Shown piece after piece: positions 50,515-60,289 of a stretch of 64,000 nt of DNA. The position numbers were made by a program, and so were the translations under genes. The DNA is from Elmis aenea (taxonomy: Eukaryota > Arthropoda > Insecta > Coleoptera > Elmidae). The DNA lies in the NCBI GenBank assembly GCA_947652605.1, contig OX393582.1, positions 12,672,544 to 12,736,543 on the forward strand. The letters are read 5' to 3'. The stretch's first letter is position 1; the number at the start of each line of letters is the position of its first letter. The notes below the pieces were generated by a model, which saw only the letters and a program-made list of their open reading frames with translations, did no database searches and was not told where the DNA came from.

Positions 50515-51258
50515 GGTCTAGGAACATTCTTCGCCCACAATTCTTCGCCCACAGTTCTTCGCCCACAACTCTTCGCCCACAATTCTTCGCCCACAATTCT
50601 TCGCCCACATTTCTTCGCCTACACAATTCTTCGCCGCCACAATTCTTCGCCGCCACAGTTTTTCGCCGCATACAAGCATATCACAAATTTTGTTTGTAAA
50701 TGTGATTGTTTTTATTTATAACGTAATTTTTACAGATTATTTCATATTAGCCATTAGCCTAAAGCTGTTTCTTGTATATTAATACTTCGTCTTTTAATAT
50801 TGTTTAAAAATTGCTACATAAATAGCGTATGTTGTGATTTTTAACTTTGTGTATGTTGTTATAGTATAAATAAAAATTAAATTAACCTAACCTAACCTGA
50901 CCTAACCTAACCTTATGTAAAATAATTTGTAAAAATCACGTTATAAACAAAAACAATCACATTTACAAACAAAATTTGTGATATGCTTGTATGCGGCAAA
51001 AAATTGAGGCGGCGAAGAATTGTGTAGGCGAAGAATTGTGGGCGAAGAATTGTGGGCGAAGAATTGTGGAGGCGAAGAATTGTGGGCGAAGAATTGTGGC
51101 GGCGAAGAATTGTGTAGGCGAAGAATTGTGGGCGAAGAATTGTGGAGGCGAAGAATTGTGGGCGAAGAATTGTGGCGGCGAAGAATTGTGTAGGCGAAGA
51201 ATTATGGGCGAAGAATTGTGGAGGCGAAGAACTGTGGGCGAAGAATGTTCCGGACACG
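50515..51258. mobile_element. Foldback element 1: tandem-repeat inverted arms, 10 bp target duplication
   Basis: The outer arms are tandem 12-15 bp units of TTCTTCGCCCACAA on the left and the inverse TTGTGGGCGAAGAA on the right, ending GGAACATTCTTCGCCC on each side. Further in, a 70 bp stem (CACAAATTTTGTTTGTAAAT) is also inverted, leaving a loop near 50750-50915. The flanks carry AACATAATCG at 50505-50514 and 51259-51268. This is the architecture of foldback/Galileo-type elements. It encodes nothing; open frames through the repeats are artefacts. Confidence 0.85.
50884..50914. repeat. Interstitial (TTAGG)n telomere-like repeat
   Basis: AACCTAACCTAACCTGACCT and on: about six units of the insect telomere repeat in CCTAA orientation with one variant unit. 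It sits in the loop of foldback element 1. Confidence 0.6.
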
Positions 51259-51319
51259 AACATAATCGATAAGCAAGATTCCTTTGGAATCCCCAAACAA
51301 TATTATATACATATTTTCA

Positions 51320-52420
51320 GTTAACTTAACAAGCAATCAAGTGTTTTATACAATCGGGCCTTAGAAAGTCATTTAGATAAGATTAATTACGCAAAATTGT
51401 AAAAAATTGAAGAAAGCTTATAAGTTAAACACCAATTTTCTGAAAAAAAACCTGAAATTTGCCATTTTTAACCCAAATATATGTTTAGGTAACTATAACC
51501 GCTTTTTGTAAATAAGTAATTTTTTAGTAAATTTTCTATTATTTATAATTAATATACCTACTACCATTTTTTTGTTAGTTGTTACTGAGGCGTAAGCTAA
51601 ACTTACACTGTTTAAAAGGCAGCTATTGTTGGCAATAGCCTTATAGGTATTTTATGACATTTATATGTTAGTATACCTTAGTATACCTATGCAGTGTTAG
51701 TGGTTTTTGTTAAAAAAGTTAAAATATCTGTGATATCAAATGATAGCAGTTGTCAATAAACGTATATTTTTACATTTATTTTTAAAATAAAATGCTAACC
51801 ATAGTTCATTGATATAACTATACGCAAGAAATAATTAAAATTATTACTTATTGGATGAAAAGGCATAAATAAAAAATATATTTAAATGTGTTTGTATTTT
51901 TTGTCAGTTCAGCATTTTTGCAGCAACAATAGTACCTACATATAATAAATTTGTATTCGGTACTCTTAAACTGACATTATTTATTATACCTATGTAGTAA
52001 TAACTTTCGCGAATATCACTTCACCATATGACTTTCTGAAGTAATATCAGATTTTTTATTGTTCAAGCATCGCTGCATTTCATCCAATTCAAACAAAATT
52101 TATTGCAAGTCCCTTGTCTGGGTCTGTTTGATTTGACCTTTTTTTATAAATATGATTATATTGCCAATTTTTGATCAACAAAAAATCTTCTTTTATACAA
52201 CTGCAAATATTAGCTAGTAAAATATTAACCACTATCATATTTTATTTTACAGATGGCCAAATGGACCTACTCCTTCACGTGATAGTTCACAAACTGGTAG
52301 GTTTCCAAATTTAACGCTTTTAATTCTTCATTTGTCTGATCGTTGACATTTCTTCTACAAAGATAAAGTAAACACCCGCTTAAGTTTACAATATTACTTA
52401 AAAATATTACCACAACATTA
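51320..52420. other. Intergenic, no recognised feature
   Basis: AT-rich sequence between the split mariner and the element at 52423; no coding pattern seen. Confidence 0.55.
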
Positions 52421-52614
52421 TACAGGATTGTCCACATAGAAGGTTCTCGTTAACGGTAAGAGCTACAAATAAGTTTAAACTAGACAAATTGTTCCTCTTT
52501 CTGAGATCTATTAAGTGATACTTTAATGTGTTTTAAAAAAGTTCCATGGAATGCTAGATAATAACCAATAATCAAAATGGATATTTTTTTAAAATCGTTA
52601 ATCACTCAGTTATA

Positions 52615-53471
52615 AAGGGTTTTCCATTAAGAACGATATGATTTTACGATACAATAAAATAAAAACTATTTTAGATACCAACAAACTTTTTATATCATTT
52701 TGAAGCACAGCATATTACATTATGTTTTGAATAACACGTCACTTAAGTGTCCACCTCGACTCTGTGCACACAAGCGGATTCGTTTAACCCAATTTTCGAG
52801 AACTTTGTGCAATAACTCGGGCCTAATGTCCCGAATGCAGCGTTCGATGTTTAATCGTAATTCATCAAGGGTTCTTGGTTTGTTTGCATAGACCCTAGAT
52901 TTCAAATAACCCCACAAGAAGTAATCTAAAGGAGTTAAATCACAACTTCTTGGAGGCCAACTAACAGTTGCATTTCTTGAAATTATCCTTTCACCAAACT
53001 GTTCTTGCAATAGGTCGATACGGGTGTAAATTCAAGTCTTTTCGCAAAATACGCCACGTGGTCGTTCTTCTGAGCCCTAATTCTTGAGCACGACGAGGAA
53101 TAGATAAATTTGGAACCTCTTCAACGCTATCTCTTACAGCAGAAATGTTCTCTTCACTTCCTGCATTTCGACGTCTTGTTGGTGTTTTCGAATCGCAAAG
53201 AGTAAAATCCCTTTCAAATTTTTTAATGATTCTACGAATAGCAAGCACAGAAGGGCGATTATGTGGACCATAGTCTTCGCGAAGTGCACGTTGAGTGTTT
53301 ACAAAAGAACGTCTGTTTTCATAAAACTTTTGGATAATAACCAAACGTTCTTGAACCATGATGAATTGTCAGGGTATAGTCAATACAAATGACAACTAAT
53401 GACATTTATAACATCTTAACCATGGTTAAAATTTCATTTAAAAATCATATCATTCTTATTGGAAAACCCTT
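52615..53471 (-). mobile_element. Tc1/mariner-like element, 857 bp, TA target duplication
   Basis: Inverted ends AAGGGTTTTCCATTAAGAA and TTCTTATTGGAAAACCCTT are flanked by TA at 52613-52614 and 53472-53473. It carries a transposase gene with the middle deleted. Confidence 0.88.
52720..53359 (-). pseudogene. Transposase with internal deletion
   Basis: The N-terminal frame (53359-52991) has a helix-turn-helix pattern, REDYGPHNRPSVLAIRRIIK then RRTTTWRILRKDLNLHPY. The C-terminal frame (53010-52720) reads FGERIISRNATVSWPPRSCD then LTPLDYFLWGYLKSRVYANK and RIRLCAQSRGGHL. They abut out of frame, and the first two catalytic acids with about 130 residues are missing. It is a typical non-autonomous derivative of insect Tc1/mariner-related elements. 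Confidence 0.82.
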
Positions 53472-53739
53472 TACTTATTGGTACAAAAATATTTTTGGGA
53501 AAATATTGAAACAAATGTTTTCATTTTACGTAAGAAAATCTACAACTTTTTTCACAAAAGTATAATCGTGCCATCACGTACAACCAACTTATTAACGATT
53601 TAAGAAAAATGCCCATTTGGGATTTTGTTTATTATCTAGTGTGCCATGAAACTTTTTTAAGACAATAAGGCATCACTGAACAGGTTTCAGAAAGAGGAAT
53701 TGGTCTAATTTTACTTCTTTGTCGCTCTTACATTTTAAG

Positions 53740-56180
53740 TCATTTCTGATTAAAATAAACTTTGGATTATTTGAAAAGTTTTAAAATTCATAGATTTGAC
53801 TCTATTTTTGACTAATATATCCAAGAAACTGTTTTATAAGAACTTAAGAACATTAAACCACTTATGCTTTTCATGTGATTTTATGCATACGGGTTAAAAT
53901 AGATATTTAAGTAAAGGTAGTTTTTTATACTCATTTTAACAACATGACTTAATTTTTAATTTTTTTACGTACAATATCAATTGTATTGCACTTCTGTATG
54001 ATGATTTTTTTACCACGACATAAAGAAGGGTGATAATATATTATGAACCGCATGCACAATGTCAACACGAAAAAATAATGACGTGGCTCAAGGATATTTT
54101 GGAAACCCGTGCTGATGCTCATATATCACAGATTATCCTGGCGCTTTTGTTTATTATGTGATTAAAATCCTGTCGATTGGCATTACTGTATCGATTTACA
54201 ATTAATCACGTTCAGAAATTCCCCATCGTATACAATATAATAATGCGAAACCGTGGTAGAATCTTGGTTAGTTTTTTCATAGAAAATCTATACTGAATTA
54301 ATGAATATTAGGTTGAATTCACGTACATTCAATCACAGATATGTCGTGTGTTTCTTAACTATCACCCTATTACGAATGTTTTTATGATATTTAACATGTT
54401 TTTCTCTTTAAAAAATATTAGTTCTTTTCTAATTTGAAACGCATAATTTTTTTGTTATATTATAGCCATAAATTGATTAGTTTTTTTACATCCAACATAT
54501 TGTGAAAATTGTCTATTTTAGTTATTGTAGGTAATGGAGGCATATCATGACAAGTACACAGTAATAGTTTCCGAGTTAGTGAGCTTGTAATTATTTTAAC
54601 CTGACATTTCTGCTATTTATGGCTTTGCAGCGCAGTAGATTCGATCATTTTAACTCATACATCAATAAATTGTTCGAGGGTAGTCATTTTAAAAATAGAT
54701 TGCATAAAACTAAGTTGTCAAGAGTTGAAATTACAAAAATGCTAGAATAACAACGTATAAGTAAATAAGTACCTATCTTAGATATAAAATTATGAAAATT
54801 ACTAACATAAATCTGTTTTTAGTATGGCACACTTGTTACAATACAGAATACACCTTTGTTATTCATGCAATAATAATATAGCAGTATTTTTTCACAGCAT
54901 TTGATATACACATAAGATGAAGATAGTGGTTTGGAAATAAATGCTTACCAAATAAGGAAAATACAAGATGTGCCATTTAATTCTGTTACCTATGACGTTT
55001 TTTCATGTGCACGATGCACATTCCTTTAAGCACCAAAATCAGGGCCACAGCCTCTTAAATCAGTACGACTATTTGGCTAAATACTTTTTTGTACAGCAAA
55101 ATCGTATTCCTTTGTCTAATACAAAATTATAAGGCAAATCAGTGTTGTATAAACCCTCATCAATTACCTCTCGTAAAACCTTCATTAAGATATCTAATTC
55201 AAATTTAATCTAAGGTAGGTTTACGGCCCGGAAACCTACCAATAATGTTTAAAGTTTCCCATGTTTACCTTAAAATCTCGGCAACAGACAAAAGTCGGTG
55301 CGAAGGGTTGCGTTGGTGGTTAATGCCAAATCTGAGTGGATCGAAAGATAATACGTAGTCTGTAATTCTAACTAAATTCAATATTAGTTCAGTTTTCCAA
55401 AGTTTGTCCATATTAACTGAGAGATACTCAGATAAGTACAATAGGCTTTAATGAAATCCTAAAAGCAAAGTTTCCATTTTGCTGTGCTGGTACAGATGTC
55501 GACCTGTTCTGTATTTCGAGGCACTATTTTGACAAACTTTAATAGCTTTTTATATCTGTTTTCGAACTCGATTATTACACTCGGTCTCTCTGAGTACTTT
55601 TACTATTGCAATCGTTTAGCTACATACAGATTCAACATTACACTTACGAAACTTTAAACACAACTTTAATTTTGCTTTCAGACTTGTTAAATAAATATAA
55701 GTTAACATTATTAATCGACTGATCCAATTGTTATCTATGAACAGATTTCCAAAAAAAAAAACTACCTACAACAAATTTAATTTTTAATATTGATGGATGG
55801 CAAAAAATCAATAGTTTGTCGGCACATCGGTTATCGTAGACATTGTTTCATAAAAGCTCATTGGCTTTTACGTTGACAAACGGGCACGCAAAGGTAGCAC
55901 TAGCACTACGCTATTTTTTTGCAGTAATTATTATGTTATGGAAAGAAATCACGTGTTAAATATCACCCCAGATGAATTTTAATTTTGCTTCTCACAGAAT
56001 ACATGACACTAAAGTACATGCGTGTGTTTTGGAGGGAAAAATGCAGATACTCATAAATAATATGGTTGCGTTCGGTTAAAAATGGGCCTTTAAAATCTTT
56101 CATATTGCCATTGATAAGCATATCCTGTGGTGTTCCCGTAAAAAAGTGTTTTTTTTTTAAATTTTAAATACTATGCATAA
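53740..56180. other. Intergenic, no recognised feature
   Basis: The longest stretch in the window without a repeat end or coding pattern that I could place, about 2.4 kb. Confidence 0.5.
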
Positions 56181-56815
56181 TACAGGGTGATTGAAATTCG
56201 AGTTTAAGCATGGAGATCTCGCTTATTATAATAGCTAGAGTATAGGTTTAAATTTGGCAAAGTTGCTAAATTTGGTGCTTATTAATAATCCAAAAAAAAG
56301 TTGTATCTCAAACGGTATCCGAGAAAATTAGGAAAAACTGGAAAATACGATTTTTGAAAATCGTCTATAACTTCTTTGGAGTTTGAAATATTTCAAATGT
56401 GTGAAAACATTGCTGAAGCAACTTTTTAAGCCGAATCGGATGGTAGTCACAATTTTTTCCTAGATCGATTCGTTTTTGTTTTGTGACAAATAACTTTATA
56501 TTTTCTTATGGGCGCAATTTTTGCTATTTACATAATCAAATAGCATTTTCTTTTCTAAGTTCATCGATATATCACACATGGTATTTTACTTCTTTATTCA
56601 TTGTCAAATTTAAGAAAAAGACTTTTAAACAATAACTATAATAAATCAGGTAGGCCGGTCGTTGTAGTTTATGTTGTTTCCATGACAACCAATTAACAAA
56701 CTAAAAGTTTTAAAAGCCAATTATCTGTCACAATAATAAATTTGTAAAAATGATCTTTAATAACGAAAAAAGACGCAATATGCTGCGAATTTCTTATTCA
56801 TTGGATAGAATTCTA

Positions 56816-58634
56816 CAGGGTGAGTCACGACGGACGCGTCGGAGTTTTATGGCGAAACTGTTTATATTTTCCAATTTCTGTCGCTGTTAGATTATGTAAG
56901 TCAATAAGGGCTACATTTTAAAAATATTTTCAAATATACAGGGTGCTCCAAAAAAGAGTGCCATATCAAAGTTATACTTTTTCTTATGGAACACCCTGTA
57001 TATTTTTACATTTTTGGATTCCTCTTTAAATTTACTTCAAAAAATGTAAAAGGTTATATGGGTCTAAAAGTAACCGTTCTTGTGAAAATTGCATTTTCAT
57101 GAAAATACAGTATTTTCAAAAATTTTCAACATTTGAAAACTTTGACAAGTCTGAAGAAATTCGCTTGGAGATAAGATTAACAATAGAATATGTAACACTT
57201 TGCACCACCTACATTTTTAAAATATTATACAGGGCGTTTTTTACGCTTGGTCAAACTTGTGAAACTTTAAACATCGATAACTCATTTTTTTTAAATACAA
57301 CACCCTATATTTTTTTGCACCGTCTTATAGAAAATTTAATTCTCTTTCGAAAATGTTAGGGCTGTTTTTCACCTAAAATTGATATTTTTCGAGATATCGC
57401 GATTTTATTGTTAATTATTAGGGCAAAGTAATATTTTCAAGTAGGCTATGAAGGTAGACAGCGGTAATTTGAAACAATTGAAAGAAAAAACAAGAAACTT
57501 ATAATTTTGTCGTTTGCCTACACATTTTTGACATTTTTTTTTATAAGAAAGTTGTAGATTTACCATTCTTACGTTTAAATATAGGTTTCTCATCAGGGCC
57601 ACAATATTTTTCATATAATTGAGTTTGATCGTTTGCCAAGTCCTAAAAATCGATTGATAATGTATTAGGTACGAGAACGGAACGCTGATTTAAAAAAAAG
57701 TAATGCTGACTTGCCTAATTTTACATTTAAAAAACAAACATGGTTGGTACTGTTTTCGGTAGAGTGACGTAGTATCGTATCGTAAACAGACAAAAAATGG
57801 TTTATAGGATTTAGTAATTACCTTATCACTGGTCCAATTAATAAATGCATAAATAATTTTAAAAAATCTCTATTTAAACGTAAGTATGGTAAAACTACAA
57901 CTTTTTTATAAAAATATGTCAAAAGTGTGTAGGCAAACGACAAAATTATAAGTTTCTTGATTTTTCTTTCAATTGTTTCAAATTACCGCTGTCTACCTTC
58001 ATAACCTACTTGAAAATATTACTTTACCCTAATAATTAACAATAAAATCGCGATATCTCGGAAAATATCAATTTTAGGTGAAAAACAGCCTTAACGTTTT
58101 CGAAAGAGAATTAAATTTTCTATAAGACGGCGTAAAAAAATATAGGGTGTTGTATTTAAAACAAATGAGTTATCGATGTTTAAAGTTTCACAAGTTTGAC
58201 CAAGCGCAAAAAACGCCCTGTATAATATTTTAAAAATGTAGGTGGTGCAAAGTGTTACATATTCTATTGTCAATCTAATCTCCAAGCGAATTTCTTCAGA
58301 CTTGTCAAAGTTTCCAAATGTTGAAAATTTTTGAAAATACTGTATTTTCATGAAAATGCAATTTTCACGAGAACGGTTGACTTTAGACCCATGTAACCTT
58401 TTACATTTTTTGAAGTAAATTTAAAGAGGAATCCAAAAATGTAAAAATATACAGGGTGTTCCATAAGAAAAAGTATAACTTTGATATGGCACTCTTTTTT
58501 GGAGCACCCTGTATGATTGAAAATATTTTTAAAATGTAGCCCTTATTGACTTACATAATCTAACAGCGACATAAATTGGAAAATATAAACGGTTTCGCCA
58601 TAAAACTCCGACGCGTCCGTCGTGACTCACCCTG
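56816..58634. mobile_element. Long palindromic TIR element, copy 2, 1.8 kb
   Basis: It has the same ends as 5476-7767 (TA|CAGGGTGAGTCACGACGG and its inverse) with TA at 56814-56815 and 58635-58636. The arms of about 0.8 kb include the internal CAGGGTGCTCC...GGAACACCCTG pair. The centre (about 57560-57880) differs from copy 1 and lacks the 6400-type insertion. Confidence 0.86.
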
Positions 58635-58639
58635 TATAT

Positions 58640-58826
58640 TGTCAAGTCAACGATATGCAGAAACATATCCAGAAGGAAAACAACCCTTGCACTCATATTG
58701 TTGTACTCAGGGAAATATGGGGCTTTTGCCAAACCCAGAAGATAATATGGCAGAAAGGTTTCAGATGAACGTAAAAAAATCATTTTTATTACAAACAGAT
58801 CCGGAAAAATGTGTGATACATCAATG
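58640..58826 (+). pseudogene. Transposase-like helix-turn-helix scrap
   Basis: QRYAETYPEGKQPLHSY, GNMGLLPNPEDN and AERFQMNVKKSFLL resemble the YxERYPxRxxPSxxTF...RLRETG stretch at the N-terminus of insect transposase-like proteins (DUF4817 type). The start (MIFNNEKRRNMLRISYS) is at 56751-56801 on the other side of the inner palindrome. Family assignment is by eye. Confidence 0.45.
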
Positions 58827-59552
58827 AATTCAGAAAAATAAATGCTATTTGATTATGTAAATAGCGAAAATTGCGAAAGTTGGTTGTCATAAAATAAAAA
58901 TAAAAGATCTAAGAAAAATTTGTGACCACCATCCGATTCGGCTTAAAAAGTTGCTTGGGCAATGTCTTTACATATTTGAAATATTTCATACTCCAAAGGA
59001 ATTATAGACGATTTTCAAAAATCGTATTTCCCGGTTTTTCCTAATTTTCTCAGATATTGTTTGAGATACTTCCAATTTTTTTTCAGATTATTATTGAGCA
59101 CAAAATTTAGCAGCTTTGCCAAATTTAAACCTATACTCTAGCTATTATAATAAGCGAGATCCCCATGCTTAAACTTGAATTTCAATCACCCTGAAGTATC
59201 GTGTTTTGTAAAAAAAAAAAACTGATAAAACTTGTTAATTGGGTTTGTTTTATAGCCTACGAAAACATACCTATAGTATTTATTCGACTTGCGTTACCGT
59301 TGTTCTCAGTGTCACACCTAATTTTCAGGAAAGATAACAACAGTAAAAAAAAACGTCTTTATTAACAACAGTAGACGTAAGGAAAATAATATTTAATACG
59401 CATCTCGCTTGCACTTTTCAAGTGAATTGGAGGGTTAAGCAAGCAGCCAGTAACACCGTGCAAAAGAGGTTTCATCCAGCGCTATACGCAAAGTAGTAAG
59501 TCAAAACAAGCGTTTAGCCATCTAAGGAAACAAATAACTTCGTGTATTATAC

Positions 59553-59780
59553 ATAGGGATTGTAATACCGGTAAACCGGTGCAAGCAACGAAGCGCCTTA
59601 TAGCTTTAATCCTTCACCGGTTCACTTACTTCATTGAATCGCGAATCGTGCAGTACCAGACAATCAGAACGGTTCTGGATATGCGATTCTTTTAAACCAT
59701 TCTTTAAAAACGATTTAGTGTAGTGAAATGAATTTAAAAAAATCGATTCCCAAAAAAAAAAGATTATTCCCATCTCTAGA
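59553..59780. mobile_element. Possible hAT-like MITE
   Basis: The right end inverts to CTAGAGATGGGAATAATC, a common hAT tip. The left TAGGGATTGTAATACCGG is a partial match. The interior has ACCGGTAAACCGGT and is non-coding. No clear target duplication. Confidence 0.35.
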
Positions 59781-59867
59781 CCATAAAATCAAATGGTCTT
59801 TACTTTAAAGAATAATCTTTATTTGTTGTTATATTGATAACATTGGTTTCTCCTGTTTCTTGATTAG

Positions 59868-60181
59868 GTTAAATTAAACAAAGGTTCGCTGGTTTTCACA
59901 CAGGTTTATCCCTTTAACATTCTTTTGAAAAAATACTACATGTTTCGCCGAATATGTTTTTCGGCATCCTCAGGGATGTTTTCAAAGTTGATGAAAATTT
60001 TTTGTGTAATATTGAAATAGTAGACAACTTAAAAAGTTAAAGTTGAAAAAATTACAAAACAAATTTTCATCAATTTTAAAAACATCCCCGAGGATGACAA
60101 AAAAAAACTTATTTGGCGAAACATGTAGGATTTTTTAAAAAGAATTTTTAAGGAATACCAGCAAACCTTTCTTTAATTTAT
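59868..60181. repeat. Inverted repeat with CATCCTCGGGGATGTTTT arms
   Basis: Arms 59868-60007 and about 60053-60181 pair through ACTACATGTTTCGCCGAATA, GGCATCCTCAGGGATGTTTT and TTGATGAAAATTT. The words GAGGATG and CGAAACATGT are typical of repeats near the 3' ends of some insect retroelements, but no coding part is present. Confidence 0.6.
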
Positions 60182-60289
60182 TTGTATATTTAGATACGTT
60201 TACCTTTCAATCAAAATAACGAAAAGACTTATGGTTCATCCTAATAATAAGTTATTTATATTGTTTTAGAACGAACAGATACCTAAACT

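Larger units (their letters stand above)
50060..51310 (-). pseudogene. Decayed mariner transposase, split by a foldback element
   Basis: The minus frame below 50515 reads DYVEKRKFISGQYDATL, then VLFHQNNVPVYPSAIVKQKF, PPYLPDLAPSDFHPFSKLKK and FRERIEKLERRWIECVKL, the C-terminal half of a mariner transposase with its YSPDLAPSD-type catalytic motif. Upstream of the foldback element the frame continues at 51269-51310 as FGDSKGILLIDYV. The duplicated CGATTATGTT lies exactly at the join (DYV). In-frame stops (after DATL and VKL) and loss of the N-terminus make it inactive. Confidence 0.85.
52423..53735. mobile_element. 1534-family element split by a mariner-like element
   Basis: The left part 52423-52614 (TA|CAGGATTGTCCACATAG) and the right part from 53474 rejoin exactly at CAGTTA|TA|CTTATTGGTACAAAAATA, as in the unbroken copy near 44285. 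The right TIR end is missing beyond about 53735. Confidence 0.8.
56183..59193. mobile_element. Outer palindromic element of a two-level nest, 3.0 kb
   Basis: The left end is TA|CAGGGTGATTGAAATTCGAG; the right end is TTGAATTTCAATCACCCTG followed by AA where TA is expected. Arms of 300-400 bp mirror each other (CTCGCTTATTATAATAGCTA; AGCCGAATCGGATGGT). The core is split by the palindrome at 56816-58634 and holds a transposase-like N-terminal scrap. Confidence 0.82.

Noticed and set aside
50361..51324. Open frames through the GAAGAATTGTG repeats (peptides of KNCGRRIV type)
   Set aside because: They arise because the tandem unit lacks stops in several frames on both strands; they are part of the foldback arms, not genes.
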